From: Pseudomonas sp. dw_612
GTDB taxonomy: Bacteria; Pseudomonadota; Gammaproteobacteria; Pseudomonadales; Pseudomonadaceae
Assembly: GCF_018449725.1 (NCBI RefSeq)
Contig: NZ_JAAVVC010000003.1
Span: 248,001-312,000 of the forward strand
Direction of reading: 5' to 3'
DNA length: 64,000 bases
Below are positions 16,705 through 25,712 of this stretch, piece by piece. A model generated the notes under the pieces. The model saw only the letters and a program-made list of their open reading frames with translations. It was not told the origin of the DNA and searched no databases. The translations under genes and the position numbers were made by a program. The first letter of the stretch is position 1. The number at the start of each line of letters is the position of its first letter.

Positions 16705-19700
16705 CGTTTGTCCTTGGGTTGCAGGTAAATACCGCCGGGATGTTCCTCGCCGAGCGGGTAATTCGGTACGCGGTCCAGTTGCGGCGTCGGATCGGCCCGC
16801 AGCTCTATCACGCCGGTGGTGTCATTCAGGGTAAACGCCATCCCTCGTTCGCCACCGATGAAGTTGCGGGCGCCGAGCATGACGATCAACGGCGTGCGAT
16901 AGCGCAAACGGAGCGAAACCGTGCCGGGTGTCGAGCTCAGTATGTTTTTCAGCGCGTTGAATGGACCACTCAAGCGTAGGCCCTGACCTTCCTTGTGCGG
17001 TATCCACTGGCAAGTGCTGCTGGATAACCAATGAGGAGTCATATCGCGCCAGGGTCGTGGGGTTTTGTACTGGTGGATGGGGCGGTTTTTGATCTGGTCA
17101 CGGGAGTCCCGGGTATCCACAGGGTCACCGACCATGCTCAGTTCCAGATAGACACTGCCCGGCTCGGCGCCCGGCAAATCGATGGTCAGGGTATCGATGG
17201 AGCTGACGAACGCCAGACCGGAAGGACCATCACTCATGGCTGACTGTGAACTACTTTGCATACTGACCCGAGGTGAATAGAGGATGCGGTACAACCGGTC
17301 GAGCTCGTCCATTTGGGCTTTGGGCGAGATAGGTGCCAGGTCCTGCGCCCGGCCTTTTGACCAGCAGCAGAAATTCAGGAAGTTTTGTAGCGGCGTCTGT
17401 TGGAAGATCCAGGCTATTGCGTAAAGCAGGCCCAGCCCGAAAATGATCCAGTTCAATGGCCCCATGTACAGGGTGTAGCGCAGGATGGCGACTTCGACGG
17501 TTATTGAACCCGCCAAGGCGCGGGCGGTGTAGCCAAAACCTAGCATCGCTTGGGCGCCGAAGGCCGCCACTTGTCCACCGACTACGATCTGCCGCATCTC
17601 CAGCCATGGATCGACTCGGTTTTGCGCGTTTTCCAGTTGTATTTGCAGGGACTTGAACTCTGCAAATGCTGCACCAGCCGAGAATCCACCAACCAACCCA
17701 CCAAACAGCGTTAACGTCGGGGCTGCGGAACCAAAGAAGATAAACCGATCCTTCCCCAACCCCTTCCGCACCTGATTATCCACCACCGCCACCAGCGCCG
17801 CCCCCGCATACAACGTCGCCGACACCGTGTCATTCACCCGCCGACTGTCCATCCCCTCCAACACCGCAGCCTCTTGCAAATAGTTGTATGCATTGACCAC
17901 GTTCAACATCAACGCCGCCAACGGCAACACTCCGCCGCTATTCGCCACCGCCGGCGAATTCAGAATCCGCTCAACCCGACCGACACCAATGGCTTTGCCG
18001 GTTACCTTCACCCAATCCTCCAGCGCTTCAGCCTGTTGCCCCAGCAGTTTCCACCTCTGCCGACCGTTCTCGGTAACGAGCCCTAACAGCGCGTTGTTGC
18101 CCAACCGGTTGGCGATGAGCACGCCCATCCACGAGCGGCTGAAGGTAGTGCCGTCACCCTTGAGCAACAGCAGCGCCGCCGCCAGTCGGTTGACCAGCAC
18201 GCTCCATTGACTGCTGACGTCCCGGGCCATGGCCGCGAGGTCGTCCAGTACCAACGTGCTCAACGGCGCCAATGCCAAGTGGGTGGCGTTGATGTTGTCG
18301 GAGGCCAGCGCAGCCATCAGTTCGTTCAGGCGCGAGGTGCTGTTGATCGCGGCGTCGATGGAGGGCGTCCAGCCGTTGAACAATTGGGTCAGCGCGCCGC
18401 CGTCGGCCAAGCGCACGTAATCGGCATATTGCTCGGCGCCTTGGGCGCGGAGGCATTGAGCGGTCAGGCAGCCGCTGGCCAGTTCGGTCAGCCAGTGGCG
18501 GGTGGGCAAGTCGTGGTAATCGACAAACCAGGTGCCATTGCGTGAACGTTTGAGGTACACGCCACGGTCGGCGTACAAGGCGGTGTGGCGTTCTTCGATT
18601 CGTCGGTAATGCTCCGCGGCGGTTTGCGAGAACCAGTTATCCATCGCCTTGAGGTCGATGTATTCACCAACCTTGGCACTCCAGTGACGATTGTTGAGGT
18701 TTGCGTGCTTTTCGGCGCGGTACTCGCGCACCACAAACTCCGCTTCGTTGTACAAGTCCGCCGGAATAAAGGCCCGTACCGGGGCGACGATGGTGGCGAT
18801 ACGCGCATCCCGGGCGCTGGCTTCGGCCTGAGTGGGTTGGCCGCCGTGCCGACGCGCCTGGGTTTCAGCCTTGAGTTCCTCATCAAGCTGATGCTGGGTA
18901 TCCAGCATGATCTTGCCCTGTTCCGGGGTTAGTTCGATGTTGTGGCCTTTGTAGCGATAACTGAGAGTACCGGCCAGTTCGGCGCCATCTTCAGTGATAA
19001 GGCTGCGAATAAACCCACCGATGCTCAGGCGCAGGTGGTTATCCCCCAGCCATTTTTCGTGGCTTGCTTCTATCCATTCCTGCTCATGGTTGATATCGCG
19101 CAACACGCCCAGATCGTCATCCAGACAGGCGAATACTGCGAACAACCCATCGGCTTGAGCCTTGGCGTTGTCCAGCCAATCCTGAGTGCCCTGACCGTCC
19201 CACGCTTCAGCGCTCCATTCGCCCGGCGCTTGATCACTGGCCTCCGGGTGCTGGGCGAGGACTTTTTCGCGCTCGCGGGCGCGGTGCATGGCGTCGGTGT
19301 AGGCCTTGATGTTGGCCGGGGTTGGGTCCTTCATCAGCGTTGCGCCCTGCGCGTCGGTGTCCTCGACATCTCTTATCTGGTCCACTTTCATGGACCGTGC
19401 GTAGGTGTCGGGCAGCAGTTCGGCCATGACCTTGGACGCGTTGGTCAGCGGCGGGCAATGCTCGGCTTGCAGTTCATTGGCGACGGTGCGCAACGCGACA
19501 GGGCGCATGTGCTGTTGACGTTTGGTGCTGCTGTCACTCAGTGACTGACAATGCTCGGCGTTCAGCGGGAACTCGCTGTAGAGCAACCAGGCGTTGTGAA
19601 TTTTTGGCAGGGCGAGACCGGCCAACGTGGCGTCGAGCACCGCGCTCGCATCGGCTTCCAGCGCCTGCTCCTTGAACAACCCGTTCGCTGACACCGCGTA

Positions 19701-19976
19701 CCGTTTCAGCGGCCCTTCGTGCTGCCAAAGATAAACGAACCCCGCCCGCAGGCGTCGTGCCGCCATGGGACGGCTCTGGGTGGTCACGCCGGGAACGCAA
19801 CACGGGTCTTCGGCTTTTTCTTCCCCCAAGGCATAACGCACGGGCACGACAAAAACCTCGGGCTGGCTGGCGGGGCACGGCGTAACCGTACTGTTGATGT
19901 CGACGTGAGGCTGAGCCTTGGCAGCCCGTTCGGCCTGAGCGGCGTTGTCGACCATCGCCAGTTTCTGGGTGCTCAT
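16701..19976 (-). CDS. VasX-like T6SS effector (predicted pore-forming toxin)
   Basis: A 1091-residue protein. The N-terminus (about 30-110) has the VasX N-terminal-region pattern: VVPVRYALG, then ARRLRAGFVYLWQ and KRYAVS, as in proteins annotated with the toxin VasX N-terminal region. A long, mostly helical centre follows. Residues about 680-860 carry a series of hydrophobic segments (GVLPLAALMLNVV; TLYAGAALVAVV; APTLTLFGGLVGGFSAGAAF; WIIFGLGLLYAIAWIF), consistent with insertion into a target inner membrane like colicins. A soluble C-terminal region of about 200 residues ends the protein. It sits between its DUF4123 adaptor and three DUF6708 genes, with 4-nt overlaps on both sides. Pore formation is inferred from family and hydrophobicity. 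Confidence 0.8.
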   Translation of the reverse strand: MSTQKLAMVDNAAQAERAAKAQPHVDINSTVTPCPASQPEVFVVPVRYALGEEKAEDPCCVPGVTTQSRPMAARRLRAGFVYLWQHEGPLKRYAVSANGLFKEQALEADASAVLDATLAGLALPKIHNAWLLYSEFPLNAEHCQSLSDSSTKRQQHMRPVALRTVANELQAEHCPPLTNASKVMAELLPDTYARSMKVDQIRDVEDTDAQGATLMKDPTPANIKAYTDAMHRAREREKVLAQHPEASDQAPGEWSAEAWDGQGTQDWLDNAKAQADGLFAVFACLDDDLGVLRDINHEQEWIEASHEKWLGDNHLRLSIGGFIRSLITEDGAELAGTLSYRYKGHNIELTPEQGKIMLDTQHQLDEELKAETQARRHGGQPTQAEASARDARIATIVAPVRAFIPADLYNEAEFVVREYRAEKHANLNNRHWSAKVGEYIDLKAMDNWFSQTAAEHYRRIEERHTALYADRGVYLKRSRNGTWFVDYHDLPTRHWLTELASGCLTAQCLRAQGAEQYADYVRLADGGALTQLFNGWTPSIDAAINSTSRLNELMAALASDNINATHLALAPLSTLVLDDLAAMARDVSSQWSVLVNRLAAALLLLKGDGTTFSRSWMGVLIANRLGNNALLGLVTENGRQRWKLLGQQAEALEDWVKVTGKAIGVGRVERILNSPAVANSGGVLPLAALMLNVVNAYNYLQEAAVLEGMDSRRVNDTVSATLYAGAALVAVVDNQVRKGLGKDRFIFFGSAAPTLTLFGGLVGGFSAGAAFAEFKSLQIQLENAQNRVDPWLEMRQIVVGGQVAAFGAQAMLGFGYTARALAGSITVEVAILRYTLYMGPLNWIIFGLGLLYAIAWIFQQTPLQNFLNFCCWSKGRAQDLAPISPKAQMDELDRLYRILYSPRVSMQSSSQSAMSDGPSGLAFVSSIDTLTIDLPGAEPGSVYLELSMVGDPVDTRDSRDQIKNRPIHQYKTPRPWRDMTPHWLSSSTCQWIPHKEGQGLRLSGPFNALKNILSSTPGTVSLRLRYRTPLIVMLGARNFIGGERGMAFTLNDTTGVIELRADPTPQLDRVPNYPLGEEHPGGIYLQPKDKR

Positions 19977-20806
19977 ACACAGAACTCCTTGTCGGTGAGT
20001 AGCTGACGCGTCAGTTCGACATTCAGGTTTTCCAGCCGCTGTTTGGGCGATACGCCGGGCTCGGCCAACATCTCTCGGTAAGCGGCGTGTGTAGGGGCGT
20101 CGGGAAAGTCAGTGCCCAGTGCCGCGTGGAAACGAGCCCAGAGCAGGACTTCGTCGATGGCGCTATAACCGTGGCGTCCGGCACTGTGCTGGCAGTGAGA
20201 GGCCCACTGTTGCAAAGCCAAGTCGTCCAGCCCTTGCAGGCATTCGGAAAAGTGTTGTTGGCAGTGTTCGATCAACTGTTGGGCGAAACGAAGTCGTTGT
20301 GCCGTGCTCAGTTGTTCCAACAACTGCGCCGTCAAACTCAACCAAGGCTCTGGCGCATACCGGGCGGCGGGTTGATCCGGGTTCTCTTGATGGATATCCA
20401 GTTCCGCAAGCCGGATCAGTCGCACCGGCCCCATCAAGCGATCACGCTCGTTGGCGGGCAGATGCGCCAGCCACAGATAGGTGATACGAGGGTCGAAGTA
20501 ACGGAACAGCACCGTAAGATCGCCTTCAACACGGACGTGGATCAGGCTGCGCAAATGGTCGAGCACCACGGTCTCTTCGGCGTCCGACTCCAGCCACACA
20601 CCACACGTCGCGCTCCATTCCTGAAAAAAGAGGTGGGCCAGCGGACTATCGGGAGCAACGGGCACGAGTACCGGGCCGACTTCCTCCAAGGCGCCATAGC
20701 CGGTTGCCTGATAAAGCGATTGGTACGTCGCGCTCCCCAATGCAATAAGCCGTTCAGGCAGGCGTTCAATCTGGGCACGATCCAGCAGCAGATAAGCCTG
20801 ACTCAT
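19973..20806 (-). CDS. DUF4123 T6SS effector adaptor/chaperone
   Basis: A 277-residue DUF4123 protein (Tap-1/TEC type), a cytoplasmic chaperone that loads a cognate effector onto VgrG. Family features are the N-terminal AYLLLDRAQI, LVPVAPDSPLA, and the central VLFRYFDPRI preceding a long helical C-terminal half. The start at 20806 is chosen because it overlaps the VgrG stop as ATGA, where a longer frame would begin inside vgrG. It overlaps the effector gene in the same way, which fits an adaptor made in step with VgrG and cargo. Confidence 0.88.
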   Translation of the reverse strand: MSQAYLLLDRAQIERLPERLIALGSATYQSLYQATGYGALEEVGPVLVPVAPDSPLAHLFFQEWSATCGVWLESDAEETVVLDHLRSLIHVRVEGDLTVLFRYFDPRITYLWLAHLPANERDRLMGPVRLIRLAELDIHQENPDQPAARYAPEPWLSLTAQLLEQLSTAQRLRFAQQLIEHCQQHFSECLQGLDDLALQQWASHCQHSAGRHGYSAIDEVLLWARFHAALGTDFPDAPTHAAYREMLAEPGVSPKQRLENLNVELTRQLLTDKEFCV

Positions 20807-22872
20807 GCCGTCATCTCCGCGAGTTTTTGACACACGGCACAGATGGGCGAGGCCTGTTGCGCGGCTTGGGTCAATGCGATTTTTTGTGCGGCCAGGGATG
20901 GCTTAATCAGAGTCTGTGGCGCTACCGGGATCAACGAGCGAGCAAACTGCGCCGCCATGCCGGCTACCGGCGTCCCACCTTCAACAATGGCCACGCTGCT
21001 GAAAATCCCGCCCGCGTTAATGACGATGTGGTGACCCCCGGCCCTAAGCGTCAGGCTCATGCCCGCATCGATCACCACGTTCGCGGCGTTGACGCGCGCG
21101 TGCGGCCCGGCCTGAATCACCAGCGTGCCGGCCACCGTGGTGCTGCTGTTGCCGCTGATGCTGATCAATTCATCTCCACCGATCACCGTGTTGCGCAAGC
21201 CTTGGGTGGTGTGCGTCTCGTCACCTCTGATCAGGCTGGCACTGTGGTTGTCCACCTGCTCAAAACGGTCGTGGCCAATCAGGCTGTGGCTGTCGCGGCT
21301 GATCTGTTCGCGGCGGTCGTTGCCGATCTGGCTGTCGCTGTCGTTTAGGATCAGTTGCTCGATATCGCGCTGGGCACGCAGGTAGATTTTTTCCTGCCCG
21401 GCTCGGTCTTCCAGCATCAGCTCGTTGTAGCCCCCGGTGTGCGGAGAACTTTGGCTGCGCAGCACGGTTTTGGTTTTGTGCTCGGGCAAGGTGTGCGGTA
21501 CGGACGTGACTTTGTTGGCGACACATCCGGTGATCAACGGTTTGTCGGGGTCGCCTTCGAGGTAGGTCACCACCACTTCCATGCCGATACGCGGAATGGT
21601 CACCGCGCCGAAATCCTGGCCGGCCCAACTGGACGAAACCCGAACCCAGCAACTGCTTTTTTCGCTGTTGAGTTCGGCGCGATCCCAGGGCAGTTCGATC
21701 TTCACGCGACCGTATTCATCGCAATAGATCTCTTCGCCGGGCGGCCCAGTGACGCGGGCAGTCTGGCTGACCAGCAGGGTTTTTCGGGGGGTTAATGGCG
21801 GGCGGTAAAACACGTCCCACGGGATGGCGCTGAAGTGGTTGCGATAGCCTTGGGTGAAGCCATCTTCCGGTTTGACCTCGCTGGTGACCGACTCTTCCAG
21901 CACCTGCGGCTGCCGGCCGGTGTGGGTCACGCTGAGCAACAACCACAAATCGTTGCAGGATTGGCGCGGATGTTCGGTCAGGTCAAAAAAGTGGCCGCTG
22001 CGCAGGGCCGGTTGATCGCTCTGACCCTTGGCGATCTGGTAATCGCTGCGGTGCCGCTCCAGGGCTTGGCGGGCGAGTTGTTTGCCGCGTTTTTCGTTCT
22101 CGATCAACACCGGGTAGCGATAGTCTTCCAGCTCGGGGCTGAACTCGGCGGTGAAGCGGCTTTCCAGCAACAGGCTCGGGCGCCGGAAGTCATAATCACG
22201 GCGTGTGGTGGTGCTGGTGCGCGTGCGAACGCCCATGGCGAACTGACTGACCACCGGGTGCTCGGCCACCATGCCGGACTCTTGTTGATAAGGGGTTGCG
22301 CCCAGTTTGGGGAAGAACGTCTGATCGTCGGTGAACACCAGCCAGTGTCCGTCCGGCGAATGCTGGTGATGCCAGGCGATACCGTCTTCGGCGCATAGCC
22401 TTTGGAGAAAATCGAGGTTCGATTCCGCGTATTGCGTGCAGTAATCACGCTCAGGGCGGGTGCTGACATGAAACGTAAATGCATCACTCAGGATGCCGTG
22501 CTCTTTGAGCACCTGCGTGATGATCTGCGGCACGTTCTGACGCTGAAAAATCCGTTGGTCGTGGCGGAACTGCAAATAGTGCAGCGCCGGCACCAGCGTC
22601 AAGTGATACCGAGTCAGGCGTTTGCCGGCTTCACCGACCCAGACGTCTTCGATACGGCCGTGAAGTCCTTCGCCCTTCAAGCCGAATTGCAGAAACGCCG
22701 GTTGGCTGAGCAAGCTTTCCAGGTCGAAGTCCGGGTGTTCACTGACCAGTTCAACCTTGATCGCATACAAGGCGCTGATGGCCTCGACACCGTCAAAGGC
22801 CAGGACCTTGAAATCATGACGAACAGTGGGGATGTGCAGCGCAAACTGCGCCGTATTGGCCGGCTGGAACAT
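20803..22872 (-). CDS. vgrG: VgrG (TssI) spike protein 1
   Basis: A 689-residue trimeric T6SS spike protein. The gp27-like base (about 1-370, with HYLQFRHDQRIFQ and DYCTQYAESNLDFLQRLCAEDGI), the gp5-like OB fold (CDEYGRVKIELPW, CWVRVSSSWAGQDFG, IPRIGMEVVVTYLEGDPDKP) and a C-terminal beta-helix of short repeats are all present. The C-terminal extension of about 70 residues ends in a CxxC (ICAVCQKLAEM). The start at 22872 (MFQPANTAQF) matches the family N-terminus; 27 upstream codons are open but unlike VgrG. First gene of the cargo operon; divergent from tssA. Confidence 0.93.
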   Translation of the reverse strand: MFQPANTAQFALHIPTVRHDFKVLAFDGVEAISALYAIKVELVSEHPDFDLESLLSQPAFLQFGLKGEGLHGRIEDVWVGEAGKRLTRYHLTLVPALHYLQFRHDQRIFQRQNVPQIITQVLKEHGILSDAFTFHVSTRPERDYCTQYAESNLDFLQRLCAEDGIAWHHQHSPDGHWLVFTDDQTFFPKLGATPYQQESGMVAEHPVVSQFAMGVRTRTSTTTRRDYDFRRPSLLLESRFTAEFSPELEDYRYPVLIENEKRGKQLARQALERHRSDYQIAKGQSDQPALRSGHFFDLTEHPRQSCNDLWLLLSVTHTGRQPQVLEESVTSEVKPEDGFTQGYRNHFSAIPWDVFYRPPLTPRKTLLVSQTARVTGPPGEEIYCDEYGRVKIELPWDRAELNSEKSSCWVRVSSSWAGQDFGAVTIPRIGMEVVVTYLEGDPDKPLITGCVANKVTSVPHTLPEHKTKTVLRSQSSPHTGGYNELMLEDRAGQEKIYLRAQRDIEQLILNDSDSQIGNDRREQISRDSHSLIGHDRFEQVDNHSASLIRGDETHTTQGLRNTVIGGDELISISGNSSTTVAGTLVIQAGPHARVNAANVVIDAGMSLTLRAGGHHIVINAGGIFSSVAIVEGGTPVAGMAAQFARSLIPVAPQTLIKPSLAAQKIALTQAAQQASPICAVCQKLAEMTA

Positions 22873-23591
22873 ACGCTTATCCTTAAGCAAACAGGAAATA
22901 AAGCGCGATATCCAAACCGTCCATGGTCTGTGCTCGCGGAAACTGGCGGGCACGTTAGCAATGGGTAAAAAAGATTAATGTAGGAACAATCTTCGAATAA
23001 AGTCAGAGCGTTCCGGGTTTAAAGCTGCGGGTGTAGTCCTAGGACAGGATTGTGTAAGTTGCGTGCAATTGGCCGATCGTTCCATGCAGTTGGCCTATGC
23101 ATGGCAGCATTTGTCGTATTACTGAAATATGAAGAATGCCATCATTTTGCTGGCACTTTTTTTGTTGTCTGTTGTCGCTCATCAAAATTAAAGGTGGATC
23201 ACAACAACTTTTCGGAAGAGTCCTACATTTATCTTTTTCTATTCTTGTCATGCTTTGCACCCACCTCACGGACCGAATCATCAATGGTTGCTGGGGATTT
23301 AAGCGATGGCTCTGGATCAATGGTTACGGGACGGGAATCGAGCAGATGAAATATTAAACTGACATCAGGGGAGTCCCTGAGAGATATAGGGATATCTCCT
23401 ACGTGAAACAGAGAACACGTCGTCTTGTTGTTTAATCGGATGCTTGCTAGTGGCCATCATAGTGATTACGATGCGCCCACTTGCAAGAGCACGAACTCAA
23501 TTGGATGAGAATCATCGCAGCTCTTTGATACTGTCCCTCGCCGCTGAAACTCCAATGGGCGTGTGACCGTAATCCTAATTAAAGGCCATGG
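22873..23591. other. AT-richer divergent intergenic region between vgrG and tssA
   Basis: About 720 bases without a convincing gene, noticeably more AT-rich than its flanks. Short frames here lack family resemblance and ribosome-binding sites. It must hold promoters for both the vgrG operon and the T6SS core. Seen in it are a sigma-54-like site at 23150-23166 and a perfect 7-bp inverted repeat (GAGATAT-AGGG-ATATCTC, 23381-23398). Confidence 0.6.
23150..23166 (+). promoter_or_regulatory. Candidate sigma-54 (-24/-12) promoter for the T6SS core operon
   Basis: CTGGCACTTTTTTTGTT matches the -24 element TGGCAC exactly and the -12 element TTGC at three of four bases, with correct spacing (GG, 10 bases, GT instead of GC). 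It points toward tssA, about 430 bases upstream of the start. The operon encodes an Sfa-type sigma-54 activator, which makes such a promoter expected. The imperfect -12 and long leader keep confidence low. Confidence 0.35.
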
Positions 23592-25148
23592 ATGTCCTAC
23601 TCAAGCAAACTTTCCGCCCATTACCTTGATCTCGCAAAAGCCTCTGTTTCCAAAGAGAATTTCGCGGGCGAGGATGTTCGCTTTTCGAGCGAATATGAGG
23701 CCCTGGAAAGCGAGCTGGCCAAAGCCCAATCGATGCACGAAGCCGGTCAGATCGACTGGCTGAAAATCCGTGAAAACAGCGAAAACCTGATACGTACCCA
23801 ATCCAAGGATTTGCGGGTCGGCGCTTGGCTGACCTGGGCTTTGTACCAGCGCGAGTCCTTCCAGGGGCTGTTGGCGGGGCTCGGTCTGCTGCACCATTTG
23901 TCGGAAAACCATTGGGCCGAAGTTCACCCGAGCAAGGCACGCACGCGCTCCGCTGCCATCAGTTGGTTGGTGCCGCGTCTTGAGCAGGTGTTGACCGAAA
24001 ACGTCGCGATCAAAGAGCAGTTGCCGATGTTCCGCCGGATGGTGGAACACCTTGAAGGTCTCGATGCCGCGTGTACCGAGCACTTGGGCGACGACGCGCC
24101 ATTGCTGCTGCCGATCTCCCGCCGCCTGAAAAACATGGTGCAGCGCGCCGCCGACAACCAGCCGGAACCCGGTGTGGTGGGGGCCGCCGTGGCCCAGGTC
24201 AAGCAAGCCGCGACCCAACTGTTCACTCCGGGCGCACCGATCGACAACGAAAAAGAAGCCCACAAGGCCCTGCGTGCCCAGCAGGAAAACGCTCGCCCGC
24301 TGTGCGCCTGGTGGCTCAAGCAGAAAGCCACGGACCTGCGCGCCCTGCGCCTCAATCGCACGCTGCTGTGGTTGCCCATCGATGCGGTGCCCGAGCGCAA
24401 TGCCGAGCAGATCACCATGTTGCGCGGGCTGCCGGCGGACAAGCTCAAGGCCTATCAGGATCGATTCGATCAGGCCAAATACGCGGACCTGTTGGTGGAA
24501 CTGGAGGCAAGCCTGGCGAAGGCGCCGTTCTGGTTCGATGGCCAGCGAATGGTCTGGGAATGCCTTCAGGGGCTGAACGCCGAGATGGCAATGCGCGAAG
24601 TGGAAATCCACTTCGCGCTTTTGATTCAGCGCCTGCCCGGGATCATCGAATTGCGTTTCCATGATGGCGCGCCGTTTGCCGATCCGGCCACCCGCGCCTG
24701 GGCCAGCGCCCATGTCATGCCGCACCTGCAAAGCGCCAGTGCGCCGCGCAAGGTTGAAGTTGCTGACAACCAGCCGGCCTGGGAAGTGGCCCTGGAAGAA
24801 GTCCTGCCGATCTTGCGCAAGGACGGCCTCAAGGCCGCCGTGCAAATCCTCAAGCAGGGCCTGCAAGCCGCCCAAGGCGGGCGGGCGCGATTTTTCTGGC
24901 AGTTCGCCCTGGCGCGGCTGTGCTTCATGGCCAAGAAGTACGAACTGGCCAGGACCCAACTCGAAACCCTCGACCAAACATTACAGGACTCAGGCCTGAA
25001 CGCCTGGGAGCCCGATCTTGCGCTGGAAGTGCTGCATTTGCTGCATAGCTGCTGCGAGTTGTTACCGCAGAACCATGCCGTACGTGAACGCAAGGAAGAG
25101 ATTTATCGCAGGCTGTGCCACCTCGATCTCGAAGTGGTACTCGAATAG
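23592..25148 (+). CDS. tssA: T6SS protein TssA
   Basis: A 518-residue component that caps or primes assembly of the contractile sheath and tube at the baseplate. The N-terminal ImpA domain is recognisable (about 15-130: ENSENLIRTQSKDLRVGAWLTWAL and LLHHLSENHWAEVHP). A long helical region follows, and then the C-terminal VasJ-type domain (about 400-515) of packed helices. First gene of a long operon in which most neighbours are close or overlapping. The adjacent order tssA-B-C-E matches the P. aeruginosa HSI-II cluster. Confidence 0.92.
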   Translation: MSYSSKLSAHYLDLAKASVSKENFAGEDVRFSSEYEALESELAKAQSMHEAGQIDWLKIRENSENLIRTQSKDLRVGAWLTWALYQRESFQGLLAGLGLLHHLSENHWAEVHPSKARTRSAAISWLVPRLEQVLTENVAIKEQLPMFRRMVEHLEGLDAACTEHLGDDAPLLLPISRRLKNMVQRAADNQPEPGVVGAAVAQVKQAATQLFTPGAPIDNEKEAHKALRAQQENARPLCAWWLKQKATDLRALRLNRTLLWLPIDAVPERNAEQITMLRGLPADKLKAYQDRFDQAKYADLLVELEASLAKAPFWFDGQRMVWECLQGLNAEMAMREVEIHFALLIQRLPGIIELRFHDGAPFADPATRAWASAHVMPHLQSASAPRKVEVADNQPAWEVALEEVLPILRKDGLKAAVQILKQGLQAAQGGRARFFWQFALARLCFMAKKYELARTQLETLDQTLQDSGLNAWEPDLALEVLHLLHSCCELLPQNHAVRERKEEIYRRLCHLDLEVVLE

Positions 25149-25180
25149 GCCCCAGGGCCACAACCGCAAGGAGAAAAGCC

Positions 25181-25684
25181 ATGGCCAAAGAAGGCTCGGT
25201 AGCCCCCAAGGAACGCATCAACGTCACCTTCAAACCTGCCACCGGTGGTGCTCAGGAAGAGATTGAGTTGCCGCTGAAACTACTGGCAATCGGTGACTAC
25301 ACCCACCGCAAGGACGAACGCAAAGTCGAAGATCGCAAGCCGATCAGCATCGACAAAATGACCTTTGACGAAGTGCTGGCCAAGCAAGAGCTGAGCCTGA
25401 CGTTGAGCGTGCCGAACCGTCTTCAGGAAGAAGGCGAGGCTGACGAGCTGGCCGTGCAACTGCGCGTCAACTCGATGAAGGACTTCAACCCGGCCAGCCT
25501 GGTCGAGCAAGTGCCTGAGCTGAAAAAACTGATGGAACTGCGCGACGCGCTGGTGGCCCTCAAAGGCCCGCTGGGTAACGCGCCTGCGTTCCGCAAAGCC
25601 ATCGAAGGCGTTCTCGCCGACGACGAATCCCGCGGTCGCGTACTGGGTGAGCTGGGCTTGAACGCCGCCGCCCAGGACGCCTGA
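25181..25684 (+). CDS. tssB: T6SS contractile sheath small subunit TssB
   Basis: A 167-residue subunit that pairs with TssC to build the contractile sheath. Family signature stretches are RINVTFKPATGGAQEEIELP near the N-terminus, LKLLAIGDYT, and the C-terminal NAPAFRKAIEG. The start at 25181 (MAKEGS) follows AAGGAG, whereas the in-frame extension upstream overlaps the end of tssA and is not family-like. Confidence 0.96.
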   Translation: MAKEGSVAPKERINVTFKPATGGAQEEIELPLKLLAIGDYTHRKDERKVEDRKPISIDKMTFDEVLAKQELSLTLSVPNRLQEEGEADELAVQLRVNSMKDFNPASLVEQVPELKKLMELRDALVALKGPLGNAPAFRKAIEGVLADDESRGRVLGELGLNAAAQDA

Positions 25685-25712
25685 GTCTCTATCAGCCAAG
25701 GAAGCCAACACA

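Noticed and set aside
23039..23357. Short frames on both strands in the vgrG-tssA gap
   Set aside because: AT-rich, mutually overlapping, without ribosome-binding sites or known families; treated as regulatory DNA.
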